From CAZIKB01 sp964539665 (lineage in GTDB: Bacteria > Zhuqueibacterota > Zhuqueibacteria > Oceanimicrobiales > Oceanimicrobiaceae): a DNA stretch of 60,270 bases. How positions within the stretch are numbered: position 1 is the first letter of the stretch; every line of letters begins with the position of its first letter. The translations under genes were made by a program, and so were the position numbers. Below are positions 48,131 through 57,072 of the stretch, in pieces. The notes below the pieces were generated by a model that saw nothing but the letters and a program-made list of their open reading frames with translations, did no database searches and was not told the DNA's origin. The stretch lies in assembly GCA_964539665.1 (NCBI GenBank), contig CAZIKB010000026.1, positions 1 to 60,270 on the forward strand. Reading direction: 5' to 3'.

Positions 48131-48886
48131 ATGAACAATAATATTCAATCACAAAAAATGCTCGCTGTTTTAATTGATGCAGATAATGCGCAGCCTTCAA
48201 TTACGGAGGGACTTCTTTCTGAAATTGCGAAATTCGGCGTTGCGAGCGTAAAGCGCATCTACGGCGATTGGACAACCCCCCGGCTGAACAGCTGGAAGGA
48301 AGTTCTGTTGGAGCATTCTATCCAGCCGTTTCAACAATTTGGTTATACGACTGGCAAAAATGCCACGGATAGCGCCATGATAATAGAAGCTATGGATCTG
48401 CTTTATACAAGACGATTCGATGGATTCTGTCTTGTTTCCAGCGACAGCGACTTTACCCGCCTGGCGGCCCGCATCAGGGAAGAGGGTATCCTGGTTTATG
48501 GATTTGGCGAGCAGAAGACGCCGAAATCCTTTGTATCAGCCTGTGACAAGTTTATTTTCACAGAAGTTTTGCGATCTCAAGAAAATGCTGAGCCGGTTGT
48601 CCGGAAAAAGAAAACAATTGAATTGAAAGGTGATACTAAGTTGGTAGTACTTTTTAGAAGTGCAATAGAAGCGGCTTCTGATGACAGCGGTTGGGCGCAT
48701 TTGGGAACAGTGGGTAGTAGTATCGCCAAACAGGCGCCTGAATTTGATCCTCGAAACTATGGCTATAGGAAATTTGGTGAACTTGCGGCCGCGATGAAAC
48801 TGTTTGATATAGATGAAAGGGTTGTGAGCGGTGGTCATTCAAAAGTAATCTACATTCGCGATAAGAGAAAAAAATCTGAGAAGTAA
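48131..48886 (+). CDS. NYN-domain ribonuclease-like protein with C-terminal OST-HTH/LOTUS domain
   Basis: Residues 10-150 form a NYN (PIN-like) domain: VLIDADNAQPS, the RIYGDWT strand, TGKNATDSAMIIEAMDLL and CLVSSDSDFTRLA, carrying the conserved acidic residues. Residues about 160-245 are an OST-HTH domain (SGWAHLGTVGSSIAKQAPEFDPRNYGYRKF). The pair is a common bacterial LabA/DUF88-type protein, probably an RNA-binding nuclease. A ribosome site (AAAGGA) precedes the ATG. Confidence 0.9.
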   Translation: MNNNIQSQKMLAVLIDADNAQPSITEGLLSEIAKFGVASVKRIYGDWTTPRLNSWKEVLLEHSIQPFQQFGYTTGKNATDSAMIIEAMDLLYTRRFDGFCLVSSDSDFTRLAARIREEGILVYGFGEQKTPKSFVSACDKFIFTEVLRSQENAEPVVRKKKTIELKGDTKLVVLFRSAIEAASDDSGWAHLGTVGSSIAKQAPEFDPRNYGYRKFGELAAAMKLFDIDERVVSGGHSKVIYIRDKRKKSEK

Positions 48887-48974
48887 AATTTGCCTGGCTG
48901 CGGCTTTATCTTTAACCACATCTCTGGATAGAACCCGGATGACACGGAGTTCGCGGATTGACACTGAGCCTCAT

Positions 48975-49001
48975 ATCTGCCATATAAAAGATATGGCAGA
49001 T
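48975..49001. terminator. Perfect 11-bp inverted repeat after the NYN gene
   Basis: ATCTGCCATAT (48975-48985) and ATATGGCAGAT (48991-49001) pair perfectly around a 5-base loop. There is no strong T-run after it, so it may be a weak terminator, a processing site or a palindromic operator. Confidence 0.4.
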
Positions 49002-49098
49002 CAGGACTTTTCAAAAAGACTAATCTTCGTTTTTTATTAAATATTTAGATAGCCATGTTTGAAATGGATTAATCTATGACGAACAGGTACTCGTTAAA

Positions 49099-49311
49099 AT
49101 GGTGAAGTTAATTCTGGCGATCGTTTTCCTTGGTGTAGTTGCGCTTACTGCCCTGGCATTTGCTTTCTCGGCCTTGCTGTTCAGATTTTTCGGGAAATAC
49201 AGTGGTTTGAACAAACTTGCACAACTCTATCCCACAAACCCTTTACCAGATGAGGCTGTGCAAAGAAGACAGCGGATAGCAGTCGGGAAAGTGTATTTTG
49301 CAGAAGTCTGA
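49099..49311 (+). pseudogene. Short membrane protein, probably truncated
   Basis: 70 residues: an N-terminal membrane helix (about 3-28) followed by FFGKYSGLNKLAQLYP and QRRQRIAVGKVYFAEV. The part after the helix resembles the beginning of a larger family of hypothetical proteins in which sequence continues past the IAVGKV strand. Here a TGA follows at once and a good ribosome site for the next gene begins within 13 bases. I suspect a 3' deletion, though a genuinely short protein is possible. Confidence 0.5.
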
Positions 49312-49333
49312 TAAAAAACAAAGGAGGAAAATA

Positions 49334-49726
49334 TTGCAAAGAGTAACAGGGATTGGTGGAATTTTTTTTAAATCCAAAGATCCAGAAAAAATAACAGAGT
49401 GGTATAAAAAGCATCTTGGTATAAAACCTGGAAAAGATGGTTCGGTTGCATTTGAGTGGCTGGAAAAAGAGGAGCCATTGGAGGTAGGTTGTACAGTATG
49501 GTCACCTTTTAAGAAAGAGACAAAATATTTCGATCCAGGCAAATCAGAATTTATGATTAACTATCGTGTTGAAAATCTGGAAAAATTATTGGAAGAACTA
49601 AAAAAGGAAGGAGTCACAATAATTGGCGATATTGAGGAATACGAATACGGCAAATTTGGCTGGATTATGGATCCCGAAGGTAATAAAATCGAGTTGTGGG
49701 AGCCAGTTAAAGGTTTTAAGTTTTAA
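49334..49726 (+). CDS. VOC-family (glyoxalase/bleomycin-resistance fold) protein
   Basis: About 130 residues with the VOC fold: GIGGIFFKSKDPEKITEWYKKHLG, then a beta-strand region, YRVENLEKLLEELKKEGV, and DPEGNKIELWEP at the end, the usual metal-glutamate strand. The substrate is unknown. The start is TTG at 49334, six bases after AGGAGG (49323-49328 region); the upstream ATG at 49298 lies inside the preceding gene and lacks a site. Confidence 0.85.
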   Translation: MQRVTGIGGIFFKSKDPEKITEWYKKHLGIKPGKDGSVAFEWLEKEEPLEVGCTVWSPFKKETKYFDPGKSEFMINYRVENLEKLLEELKKEGVTIIGDIEEYEYGKFGWIMDPEGNKIELWEPVKGFKF

Positions 49727-49777
49727 CACCTGTTATTGCGTAGAAATATGATGAATAAAAAGAGGAGGAATTCGAGG

Positions 49778-50274
49778 ATGTTAGTTCCAACGATTGTGAT
49801 GGGAGTGTTCGCGGTTACTTTGCTGGTAATTGGCTACTCTAAAGGAGAAGGACAGCACATTTCCGGTGTGAAATCAGCCTTAAGTATGACAGGTGAAATC
49901 CTGCCACTTTTGATTTTTGCGTTTATTGTGGCTGGCATGGTTCAGGTTCTTCTTCCTCGTGAACTTTTAGCAAAATGGGTGGGTGAGGAATCTGGTATTC
50001 GAGGCTTATTGATAGGCACAGTAGCCGGAGGTCTTTCACCGGGTGGCCCCTATGTTAGTTTTTGCCGATTGTTGCCGGACTTCTACGCTCTGGCGCCAGC
50101 GTTGGGACTATGGTGGCATTTTTAACCGGCTGGTCATTATGGGCGGTTTCACGACTACCAATGGAAGTAGGAATATTAGGCTGGAAGTTTACTTTTATTC
50201 GCCTGGCCTGCACATTCTTCTTTCCTCCTATTGCTGGATGGATAGCACAGGCCGTCTTTGCAAGCGCTAAATGA
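49778..50274 (+). pseudogene. Half-size permease (DUF318/ArsP-like), frameshifted in a T run
   Basis: The first frame (from ATG 49778, nine bases after AGGAGG) encodes two membrane helices and GGLSPGGPYVS, then runs off to a stop at 50125. A second frame, resuming right after the T run at 50059-50063, encodes LPIVAGLLRSGASVGTMVAFLTGWSLWAVSRLP and the last two helices to 50274. Joined, these give one continuous half-size permease of about 165 residues. The shift lies in five consecutive T bases, so it is a natural slippage site, a true mutation or a sequencing slip. Confidence 0.78.
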
Positions 50275-50500
50275 ATATATAAATCCCCGATGGTAATAAA
50301 AAGTGGGCCGTGATTGAAAAGCCTGGTCCATTGGAGCCAATGGCTAATATCTTTGTACAAAGAGTTGGCCTCACCGCTGAGCAGGCGGGCTTTGGTCGTG
50401 GAACACTTCGCTATTAACAGCCAAATATCCAAACCGATTCGGGCAGCGCATTTGATTGCAGGTGCGATTGCAGATGGCCAGAGGCGTGGGAATCCTTAGT
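50275..50500 (+). pseudogene. Unassigned gene remnant
   Basis: Two adjoining frames read like degraded protein. One, from about 50286, has DGNKKWAVIEKPGPLEPMAN then VGLTAEQAGFGRGTLRY. The other ends at 50499 with SKPIRAAHLIAGAIADGQRRG. GC content and codon use look coding, but no start, single frame or family was identified. Confidence 0.35.
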
Positions 50501-50871
50501 CCGGTTCAGATGTTGTTTATCAGATCAGCCCTATTAATTGCAATTTAAATATTCTAATCCGTCATATTCTATTATCCACGTTAAAAAAAATCCCAATATA
50601 TTGTAAATATCCCAATATATTGGAAATAAATCAAACCTTCCAGTTGTCCCCCAAAGTGTGAACAATTAACTAAAATCAATATTTTAATAGATTTGGCTCA
50701 CATGTAAAATGACCACTTTATTCTGGCATAAAGTTTGAAATAAATATTTGTGATTTTAAACAGAATGAAGAGTATTTACTTTCAATTTAACTGTTCATTA
50801 AAGGTAAGAATTAGAAGTTTACTTAAACAAATATTTGCATTTAACTGAAGATATTATGGAGAGAAGAATTC
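50501..50871. other. AT-rich non-coding gap before the thioredoxin gene
   Basis: No gene seen. Contains the 19-base tandem repeat listed separately and the promoter region for the thioredoxin gene. Confidence 0.4.
50591..50628. repeat. Two tandem 19-base copies of TCCCAATATATTGNAAATA
   Basis: Copies at 50591-50609 and 50610-50628 differ at one base (T or G). Each holds the palindrome CAATATATTG. The two palindrome centres are 19 bases apart, nearly two helical turns, which suits a regulator dimer pair upstream of the thioredoxin gene. Function is inferred. Confidence 0.55.
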
Positions 50872-51273
50872 GTGTTAACTGTACAACAACCTGACAATGC
50901 CATTAAAATAGCTGTGAGTAACAAAATTATGAATAGAGACACCATTGCTGTCACTCTGACGGAAAATAATTTTCAAAAAGAAGTGCTTGAAAGCAGCCTG
51001 CCTGTTCTTGTTGAATTCGGAGCTGACTGGTGCGGCTCCTGTCACATTATGGCGCCAATGATTGAAGATCTGTTTAGAAATTTTCGAGGGCAGTTCAAAA
51101 TAGCTAAATTGGATATTGACAAAAATGAGCGAGTAGCTGAGCAATATGGCATCCAGGATCTCCCAACGATTTTGTTTTTTAAGAATGGTAAGCTTGTAAA
51201 TCATATATTTGGGACTGTGCCCAAAATGGTTATCGAGGATAAATTGAAGAAATTGCTAAATACAGAAGTATGA
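50872..51273 (+). CDS. Thioredoxin-like protein
   Basis: A 133-residue thioredoxin fold with active site WCGSC (in EFGADWCGSCHIMAP), DIDKNERVAEQYGIQDLPTILFF with the cis-proline, and GTVPKMVIEDKLKKLL. The active-site dipeptide GS rather than GP suggests altered redox potential. The start is GTG at 50872, with GGAGAG 8 bases ahead; the ATG at 50929 has no such site. It probably forms a stress unit with the ECF sigma gene 134 bases downstream. Confidence 0.9.
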   Translation: MLTVQQPDNAIKIAVSNKIMNRDTIAVTLTENNFQKEVLESSLPVLVEFGADWCGSCHIMAPMIEDLFRNFRGQFKIAKLDIDKNERVAEQYGIQDLPTILFFKNGKLVNHIFGTVPKMVIEDKLKKLLNTEV

Positions 51274-51406
51274 CACTGTTGAAAAAATCATTCAATTTAA
51301 AGAATGATAGTTTAACTCTAATAAACTCAAATAGATGAAAAAGTAAAATATGTCTGTTGAATTTAAGGCCGTTTTGCTTAAGATATATAAATTGAAGGAG
51401 TCTATT

Positions 51407-52006
51407 GTGAAGAAAAATAATTCCGTAAATGTTTCTGACGCTTCAACTGAACAGAATCGTAAAGATTTTGAAGCGCTTGTTTTCCCATTAATGAATCAAC
51501 TTTATACCACAGCACTCACGCTGACAAGAGATTCATCAGAAGCTGAGGATTTGGTTCAGGATACTTATTTGAAAGCCTATCGGTTTTTTCATCTGTTTAC
51601 ACTCGGTACTAATTTCCGGGCTTGGATGTTTCGCATCCTCACCAACAATTTCATAAATGACTATCGAACGAAAAAAAAGCAACCAACCAGAGTGGATTTT
51701 GAATCCACAACTATAACATTGGCTGACGAGCATCCTGAAGAAACCTATAATGATAAATCCACCAAATTGAATGCTGATTATCACGATTTTTTTGATGATT
51801 CTATAACTACAGCTCTGGATAAATTGCCAGAGCATTTTCGGATTGTCTTGCTGTTGTCTGATGTGAGTGATTTAAAGTATCAGGAGATAGCGGAATATTT
51901 AAGCTGCCCGATTGGTACAGTCATGTCTCGTTTAAGTCGCAGTCGAAAGCTTATGGCAGCCCAGTTGAAGCAATATGCCGGCTCATACGGTTATGCCGTC
52001 AACTAA
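51407..52006 (+). CDS. ECF-type RNA polymerase sigma factor
   Basis: Region 2 (about residues 20-95 from this start): LYTTALTLTRDSSEAEDLVQDTYLKAYRFFHLF and FRAWMFRILTNNFINDYR. Region 4: LPEHFRIVLLLSDVSDLKYQEIAEYLSCPIGTVMSRLSRSRKLM. It resembles the SigR/RpoE-like group that responds to oxidative stress. The start is GTG at 51407, preceded by AAGGAG; the ATG at 51350 has no ribosome site. No zinc anti-sigma gene follows, though that is the usual partner in this group. Confidence 0.9.
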   Translation: MKKNNSVNVSDASTEQNRKDFEALVFPLMNQLYTTALTLTRDSSEAEDLVQDTYLKAYRFFHLFTLGTNFRAWMFRILTNNFINDYRTKKKQPTRVDFESTTITLADEHPEETYNDKSTKLNADYHDFFDDSITTALDKLPEHFRIVLLLSDVSDLKYQEIAEYLSCPIGTVMSRLSRSRKLMAAQLKQYAGSYGYAVN

Positions 52007-52078
52007 AAAACATTTTGACTGAAGCCGGCTGTAAGCGAAAGAGTAAAAAGGTTTGCGGAGATATGGAATCGGCATTGT

Positions 52079-52528
52079 CTATTTCCGCATTCTTTCCTCC
52101 ACTTTTTCCCGCATACTTTTGAAGCCTCTGTTTATCAACATTTTTGCTGCGGATTCGACTAACCTCTGGCCGACGCGTGTAATAGTGCCGCCTATGGTTG
52201 CATCGCCACTATATTGCATAATTGTTTCGTCTTCTTGCGGTATCAGCTTCACATTAGTATCAGCGCGCACAAAACCACCTTTGCCACTACCTTCCAGATG
52301 TAACCGATAACCGTGCGGCGGATTTTTATCGTGTATGGAAAATTTAGTGATGTACTGGCTGGATATCGGTCCGACTTTAGACTCCAGTACCCCCTTATAT
52401 TGGTCTTCACCTGTTGGAGTCATTTCCTTGCAACCAGGTAAGACACTTGCTAAAAATTCAGGATCTTGCAGCATTTCCCATATACTTTCAGCGCTTGCTG
52501 GTAGTGTGATTTCTCCTTCAATTTTCAC
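52079..52528 (-). CDS. CoxG/SRPBCC-family protein
   Basis: A 149-residue START/SRPBCC fold protein of the CoxG (carbon monoxide dehydrogenase subunit G) type: GEITLPASAESIWEMLQDPEFLASVLPGCKEM, YKGVLESKVGPISSQY, YSGDATIGGTITRVGQRLVESAAKMLI. CoxG-like proteins help place molybdo-hydroxylases at the membrane, but no such enzyme is encoded here. It is convergent with the sigma gene. Confidence 0.88.
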   Translation of the reverse strand: MKIEGEITLPASAESIWEMLQDPEFLASVLPGCKEMTPTGEDQYKGVLESKVGPISSQYITKFSIHDKNPPHGYRLHLEGSGKGGFVRADTNVKLIPQEDETIMQYSGDATIGGTITRVGQRLVESAAKMLINRGFKSMREKVEERMRK

Positions 52529-52924
52529 AATGTGTTCCTCTAAAAGATTCTAAAACAATTTATTAATTCGTCAATAATCATTTGTATTGGCTATTTCACC
52601 CCTTGATTCATTTGCATGGAAGCTTGCTCCTTGCCAGACTGAAGTGCCCGGCGCGCAAAGGGTATCGTGCTCGCGTGAGTAGCTTCGGTTTGTTTGTATT
52701 ATCAGCAATAGGGCTTAATAAAGTCACGACCACTCCCTGTTTTGTTAGACCACCAATTAATTTACATTTTGCGCCTCTGTAAAGTTGTTGAAGATAATTA
52801 ATATACTATGTGAAGTCAAGTTTTAATTGATTTTCCGTAAGAAAAAGTGAAGTTCAAATATCCTGGTTCAGCTTGCTTTCGTGGCGCGTGAGGGGATAGG
52901 GGAATAAGGATATAGGGATTGCCG
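52529..52924. other. Non-coding gap left of the first MBOAT fragment
   Basis: No gene, RNA or repeat recognised. It is less AT-rich than most gaps here and may hold unrecognised decayed sequence. Confidence 0.35.
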
Positions 52925-53523
52925 TACAAAAGACTGGTTTCATTGAGCATTTCTTCTACATCTGGCCTATCTATGGCGGAAGCAATGTTCCTTATGGCAA
53001 AGGCTACGATTATCTTTCACAAAATGCCTCAGATAATCCTCAAGCTTTGGCCAGGACTCAAATATCAGGAATTAAGCTTCTAATTCTCTGGAGGATCTTA
53101 CAGGTTTTTCAGGCCTGGTTTAACAGCTTCTTTTATATGAAGTATAGTCCCTTAGTTCCAGAATGGCTGCATGAATTCAGCCTCAAAATTCCCGACCGTG
53201 GAGGGATGCTTTCTCATTCTGGCGATGTTGCGGTTAACACGGCCTGGTTTGCTCTTTTTCTTTCGCTTGTTCAATTGATCCTGAATTGGGCAATATATGG
53301 GCACGTTATAATTGCTATCCTTCGCCTTTTTGGTTTAAGAATTTTTCGAAACACCTACAAACCGCTTTTATCCCAGACGATTGTTGAGTTCTGGAATCGT
53401 TATTATTATTTCAAGGAATTATTGGTTGAGTTCTTTTTCTTTCCGGCTTATTTAAGCTTTTCCAAATTCAAACTTAATATAAGACTTTTAGTGGCAACTT
53501 TTGCTTCAGGGTTTTCGCTTTAA
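52925..53523 (+). pseudogene. Fragment A of an MBOAT-like membrane protein
   Basis: The frame is open from about 52925: VQKTGFIEHFFYIWPIYGGSNVPYGKGYDYL, then several membrane helices, FWNRYYYFKELLVEFFFFPAYLSFSKFK, ending abruptly at VATFASGFSL. The FWNRYYYFKEL region and helices fit the MBOAT acyltransferase-like fold. Both termini are missing: the 3' end is fused into the end of the convergent phosphatase gene, and no start codon or ribosome site is seen at the left. Fragment B at 57.2 kb supplies the missing 5' and 3' parts. A TTG at 53047 is not a credible start. Confidence 0.72.
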
Positions 53524-54681
53524 GATAATTATTGTCATGTCGTCATTCTGCGAGGCGTCACCAAAGTGTAAATTGACCGCTGCAATGATCTTCTCAATTA
53601 CATCGTTGGCAGAATTACCGTTATCACGTTGAACAATTTTCCGCAGCTTTTCATCACCAAATTCTTCCATCCGATCATTCATTGCTTCGGAAATTCCATC
53701 TGAATAAATCAACAAGCTGTCACCCGGATTGATGGATATTTCGTCTTTCTGATAGGAAACGTCCTCCAGCAGGCCCAGCGCAGGTCCATGGGTTTTCAGC
53801 GGGAGAGGTTTTTTGTTTGGAGAAAAAATAAGCGGTGTGTTTTGTCCGGCGTTGGCATAGCACAGGGTATTTTTTTGGGTATCCAATATTCCATAAAAAA
53901 GGGATACAAATGTTTTCGAGTCTGTACGATCAAACAAAAGTTTATTTGCCCTCTCCAAACATTCATTGGCATTTCCATCAAAAAGTGTTTGACCTCGAAT
54001 GGTTGCTTGCAGGTTAGACATCACCAGTGCAGCCGCCAGTCCCTTGCCACTGACATCTCCCAGACCGACCGCTATCCGATGTTCATCCAGACGGATAAAA
54101 TCATAATAATCTCCTCCAACATTTAAGGCAGGGAGACTCATTCCAGCAATGTCGTAACCGGAGATCTCGGGATTGGATTTCGGAAGAAGGTTGACCTGTA
54201 TATCTCTTGCCATTCTGGCTTCTTCTTTTAACCTTATACGAGCCTCCTCCGCTTTCTTGCGTCCGGTAATGTCGCGATAGATTGCATAAACTCCCATCTG
54301 TTTACCGTTATGAATAATAGGAGCCCCGATAATCCAGGCATCAAAAAGAGTTCCGTCTTTACGTTTACGTTTTGAATCATTGTCAGTTCTTTGGCCATGA
54401 ACCACCATATATGAATTCGCAGCAGCATGTTCTTTGAACTCTTCGGAGGCGACTAAATCATTTATTGGCTTGCCGATTGCTTCCTCACGAGAGTAGCCAA
54501 ACATCCTGGTAAATTCATCATTAACATTAACCACGATATCATTATGGTCATGCAATACAATCGCCTTGGGAGCGCTATTGAACAGCTTTTCGAAATAGGT
54601 TTTCTGGAGATAAAGTTCTTCCTCAGTCTTTTTAAGATCTTTTATACGTTTTTCTAATTCTTCATAAGTTGGTTTACACAT
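53506..54681 (-). CDS. PAS-PP2C (RsbU/SpoIIE-type) serine phosphatase
   Basis: A 391-residue soluble protein. A coiled coil spans about 1-28, a PAS domain about 30-145 (RMFGYSREEAIGKP, IYRDITGRKKAEE), then a SpoIIE/PP2C domain about 160-390: DIQVNLLPKS, VGGDYYDFI, GLGDVSGKGLAAAL, ANAGQNTPL, LLIYSDGISEAMN, QNDDMTII. These are the metal-binding aspartates and glycines of RsbU-type phosphatases, which dephosphorylate STAS antagonists. The window's two STAS genes lie 20 kb away and could be its substrates, which is inference. Confidence 0.92.
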   Translation of the reverse strand: MCKPTYEELEKRIKDLKKTEEELYLQKTYFEKLFNSAPKAIVLHDHNDIVVNVNDEFTRMFGYSREEAIGKPINDLVASEEFKEHAAANSYMVVHGQRTDNDSKRKRKDGTLFDAWIIGAPIIHNGKQMGVYAIYRDITGRKKAEEARIRLKEEARMARDIQVNLLPKSNPEISGYDIAGMSLPALNVGGDYYDFIRLDEHRIAVGLGDVSGKGLAAALVMSNLQATIRGQTLFDGNANECLERANKLLFDRTDSKTFVSLFYGILDTQKNTLCYANAGQNTPLIFSPNKKPLPLKTHGPALGLLEDVSYQKDEISINPGDSLLIYSDGISEAMNDRMEEFGDEKLRKIVQRDNGNSANDVIEKIIAAVNLHFGDASQNDDMTIIILKRKP

Positions 54682-54787
54682 TTTTTAACTCTCATTGTTA
54701 ATACTTTAATAATCTACGGCATCAGTTTCGATATTGTTTTTTGATGGAAGATTAATCCCGGAAAAGTCTTAGGTTTTTTTTGCACCC

Positions 54788-55033
54788 TAACGAGCCGTGC
54801 GGATGAGTATCATGGCAAAGTGATAGAAGCTTATTCGAAGCGTGTATTTCTGGTTGCTTTAAAGTCTGCACCTATCAGGAAGCCATGTTGCTCGAGCCGC
54901 TTATTCTGGCGTCGCATGTATGGGCTGAAGTCGGCTTCGGTCTGAGCCGAGCGATTTATCCCGCCCACGTCTCGTTATGACGTACGCACAAAATGGATTA
55001 TTTACAGCTCAACTAAAACCAACGCTGAATAAT
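54788..55033 (+). repeat. Interspersed repeat, copy 1
   Basis: About 246 bases, starting TAACGAGCCGTGCGG and ending ACAGCTCAACTAAAACC plus AACGCTGAATAAT. It is nearly identical to copy 2. An internal segment ends CACGTCTCGTTA, the inverted match (11 of 12) of the start. No gene of its own is convincing. Confidence 0.85.
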
Positions 55034-55579
55034 GATATATTTTTCTTGACTCCCACTTATTGTATGGTAAAGGTTCAATCTTATTTGTCTACAATAATAC
55101 AGCCGTAGCTTTGAGAACCACACATTGACAGGAATATAAACTAAGTAGCTTCAGGGCCTCAGTAAACAAAATCGCAATGGCACTTACTTTGAATGGTAAT
55201 TACAATCCTCAAAAAAACCTAAAAACTTCAAACGACCAGAGCGCCCCAAAATCGTGTACAAACCGGTGTTAGCTGACACATTTCGTCTATTTACCTGTTT
55301 CACACTTCGAGTTTGTGATCGATTGCAGCCGATTGTTCTTATTTGCAATATAAACATTTGTTGTATGAAAAATCAATCGATTCTTTTTGATTGCGTCATT
55401 ACATGTTAATCATGTTTACAAATACACAACAAAATTAGCATTCATTCTTCAGTATTTATTTCCGAAATGGCCTTATGACTATACGAATCATTAGGTTATT
55501 ATTAATCCAAAAATCAGGCACGATATTTGTATTATAATTACTTGAAAAAATTGTAGATATAAAAGATAGGAGAAATACC
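55034..55579. other. Non-coding gap before the lipoprotein gene
   Basis: No gene seen. AT-rich toward the right, with a clear AGGAG ribosome site just before 55580. The segment between repeat copies 1 and 2 looks like one module with the lipoprotein gene. Confidence 0.4.
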
Positions 55580-55930
55580 ATGCCTGAAAGAACATTTAAA
55601 TTAATTTTCAGCCTTGCTGTTTTATTTTTATGGATTTTTGGTTGTTCACATATTAATTATGTTGGAAAATCATTCGAACCTTCTAAGAATGTTGACGTCT
55701 TTTACTCCGAAAAAGAAATAGCGAAGGAATATTTGGTCATCGGACATGCAATTAGTGCTGGCCAAATATTTGTTTCTGTTGATAAGTTACAAACAAATAT
55801 GATTAAAAAAGCCAAAACAAAGGGAGCAGACGCTATTCTCATCACGAATATTGGAAGAGAAAGCGAACTCAACGGCAGAGGCTTCGATGCAGAAAAACAG
55901 ATAAAGGCCACCTTTCTAAAATACAAATAG
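55580..55930 (+). CDS. Small lipoprotein of unknown function
   Basis: 116 residues: a signal peptide with lipobox LWIFGCS (cysteine about residue 22), then a compact domain with SEKEIAKEYLVIGHAIS, MIKKAKTKGADAILITNIG and a final strand. Strand-helix layout is like small outer-membrane or periplasmic lipoproteins with a KGADAIL motif. AGGAG precedes the ATG. It sits alone between repeat copies 1 and 2, ending 49 bases before copy 2. Confidence 0.82.
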   Translation: MPERTFKLIFSLAVLFLWIFGCSHINYVGKSFEPSKNVDVFYSEKEIAKEYLVIGHAISAGQIFVSVDKLQTNMIKKAKTKGADAILITNIGRESELNGRGFDAEKQIKATFLKYK

Positions 55931-55979
55931 CTTGGACTACTTCTGAACGTTTTCGGTCTTAAAGGTATATTCTGCCAGC

Positions 55980-56226
55980 TAACGAGCCGTGCGGATGAGC
56001 GTCATGGCAAAGTGATAGAAGCTTATTCGAAGCGTAGTATTTCTGGTTGCTTTAAAGTCTGCACCTATCAGGAAGCCATGTTGCTCGAGCCGCTTATTCT
56101 GGCGTCGCATGTATGGGCTGAAGTCGGCTTCGGTCTGAGTCGAGCGATTTATCCCGCCCACGGCTCGATATGGTGTACGCACAAAATGGATTATTTACAG
56201 TTCAGCTAAAACGAACGTTGAATAAT
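55980..56226 (+). repeat. Interspersed repeat, copy 2
   Basis: About 247 bases, near-identical to copy 1. The start TAACGAGCCGTG is matched by CACGGCTCG near 56158-56166, an exact 9-base inverted repeat with CGAGCCGTG. It ends GTTGAATAAT. Short open frames on both strands differ between copies and are not supported as genes. Confidence 0.85.
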
Positions 56227-56313
56227 TGACAGAACTTGAACAGAAACCGTACCAGGAAACCAAAAAACTAACGGCTGCCAAATTCAGGTTAATATTCTGT
56301 TTAGGGCTTGTTT

Positions 56314-56733
56314 TTAATTGGATGAACTTATAATTTTTAATAATTCTTCTGGATCAAAAATTGTCAGTGTTGACTTGCGAAAATCTTTTCTATCTCGCGT
56401 CACAATTCCACCCAGAGCTGCCCTCAAAGCTGATTCATGTAAAACAGAATCTTCATAATCTGGAAAGTTGGAATTTAATGCTGACTCGAGGATTAATTTA
56501 TCTACATGAGACACATTGAAAATTTGAAGAAGGTTTTTAATTAATTGGGTTGTTTCTTTTTTCTTTTTTACTTTGGATACTAAATAATAAATAGTTGTTA
56601 CTGTTGTTGAACAGATGTAACCTTCAATATTCTTCCTTTCAACTTCAGATATGAGTAAAGTAGCAGCTCTATAAAAAGGAGCTCTTAATAACATTACATC
56701 TAAAATTACATTTGTATCAAATAATATTTTCAC
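56314..56733 (-). CDS. PIN-domain toxin (VapC-like)
   Basis: A 139-residue PIN nuclease: DTNVILDVML at the start, then DYEDSVLHESA and GGIVTRDRKDF carrying the acidic residues of the active site. VapC toxins cleave RNA, often tRNA or rRNA. It overlaps the antitoxin gene by 4 bases (ATGA), giving a coupled toxin-antitoxin pair. It lies between repeat copies 2 and 3. Confidence 0.9.
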   Translation of the reverse strand: MKILFDTNVILDVMLLRAPFYRAATLLISEVERKNIEGYICSTTVTTIYYLVSKVKKKKETTQLIKNLLQIFNVSHVDKLILESALNSNFPDYEDSVLHESALRAALGGIVTRDRKDFRKSTLTIFDPEELLKIISSSN

Positions 56734-56972
56734 AGATACTTCTTTTCTAAATAATCTTTATAATCAGGTTCATCAAGTTTCTCATTCGCTAATGAACCAT
56801 AAAGTGATTTTACAAGTGGGGGTATATCAGTTTGATCTGACAACTCTTTGGATGTAATATAGGCGAAATATTCAGCAACTAACTTTGATAAAGATTTTCC
56901 TTTGTTATTAGCTAATATTTTTGCTTTTTTTATTAAATCGTCTTCTAATCGAAGTGTTAACTTAGTTTGCAT
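56730..56972 (-). CDS. Antitoxin partner of the PIN toxin
   Basis: 80 residues with a ribbon-helix-helix-like N-terminus (KLTLRLEDDLIKKAKILANNKGKSLSKLVAEYF), typical of DNA-binding antitoxins, and an acidic C-terminal tail likely to wrap the toxin. It is first in the two-gene operon, as is usual for VapBC-like pairs, and probably autoregulates it. Confidence 0.87.
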   Translation of the reverse strand: MQTKLTLRLEDDLIKKAKILANNKGKSLSKLVAEYFAYITSKELSDQTDIPPLVKSLYGSLANEKLDEPDYKDYLEKKYL

Positions 56973-57072
56973 AATTACCTCAAGTACGTCATTTATATCT
57001 AATATAATACGTCACAATTTTAATTGCAACATAATAAATTATTATTTTATTCTGATACTTAAATTCTTAGCC

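Noticed and set aside
50314..50499. 61-codon frame starting ATG at 50314
   Set aside because: Its first half overlaps a different coding-looking frame; start lacks a ribosome site. Kept only as part of a remnant.
53047..53523. 158-codon gene starting TTG at 53047
   Set aside because: Coding similarity extends upstream of the TTG to about 52925 and the 3' end is cut, so it is a gene fragment.
55979..56209. Opposite-strand small open frames in repeat copy 2
   Set aside because: Frames do not survive in copies 1, 3 or 4 and no start site is seen; treated as part of the repeat.
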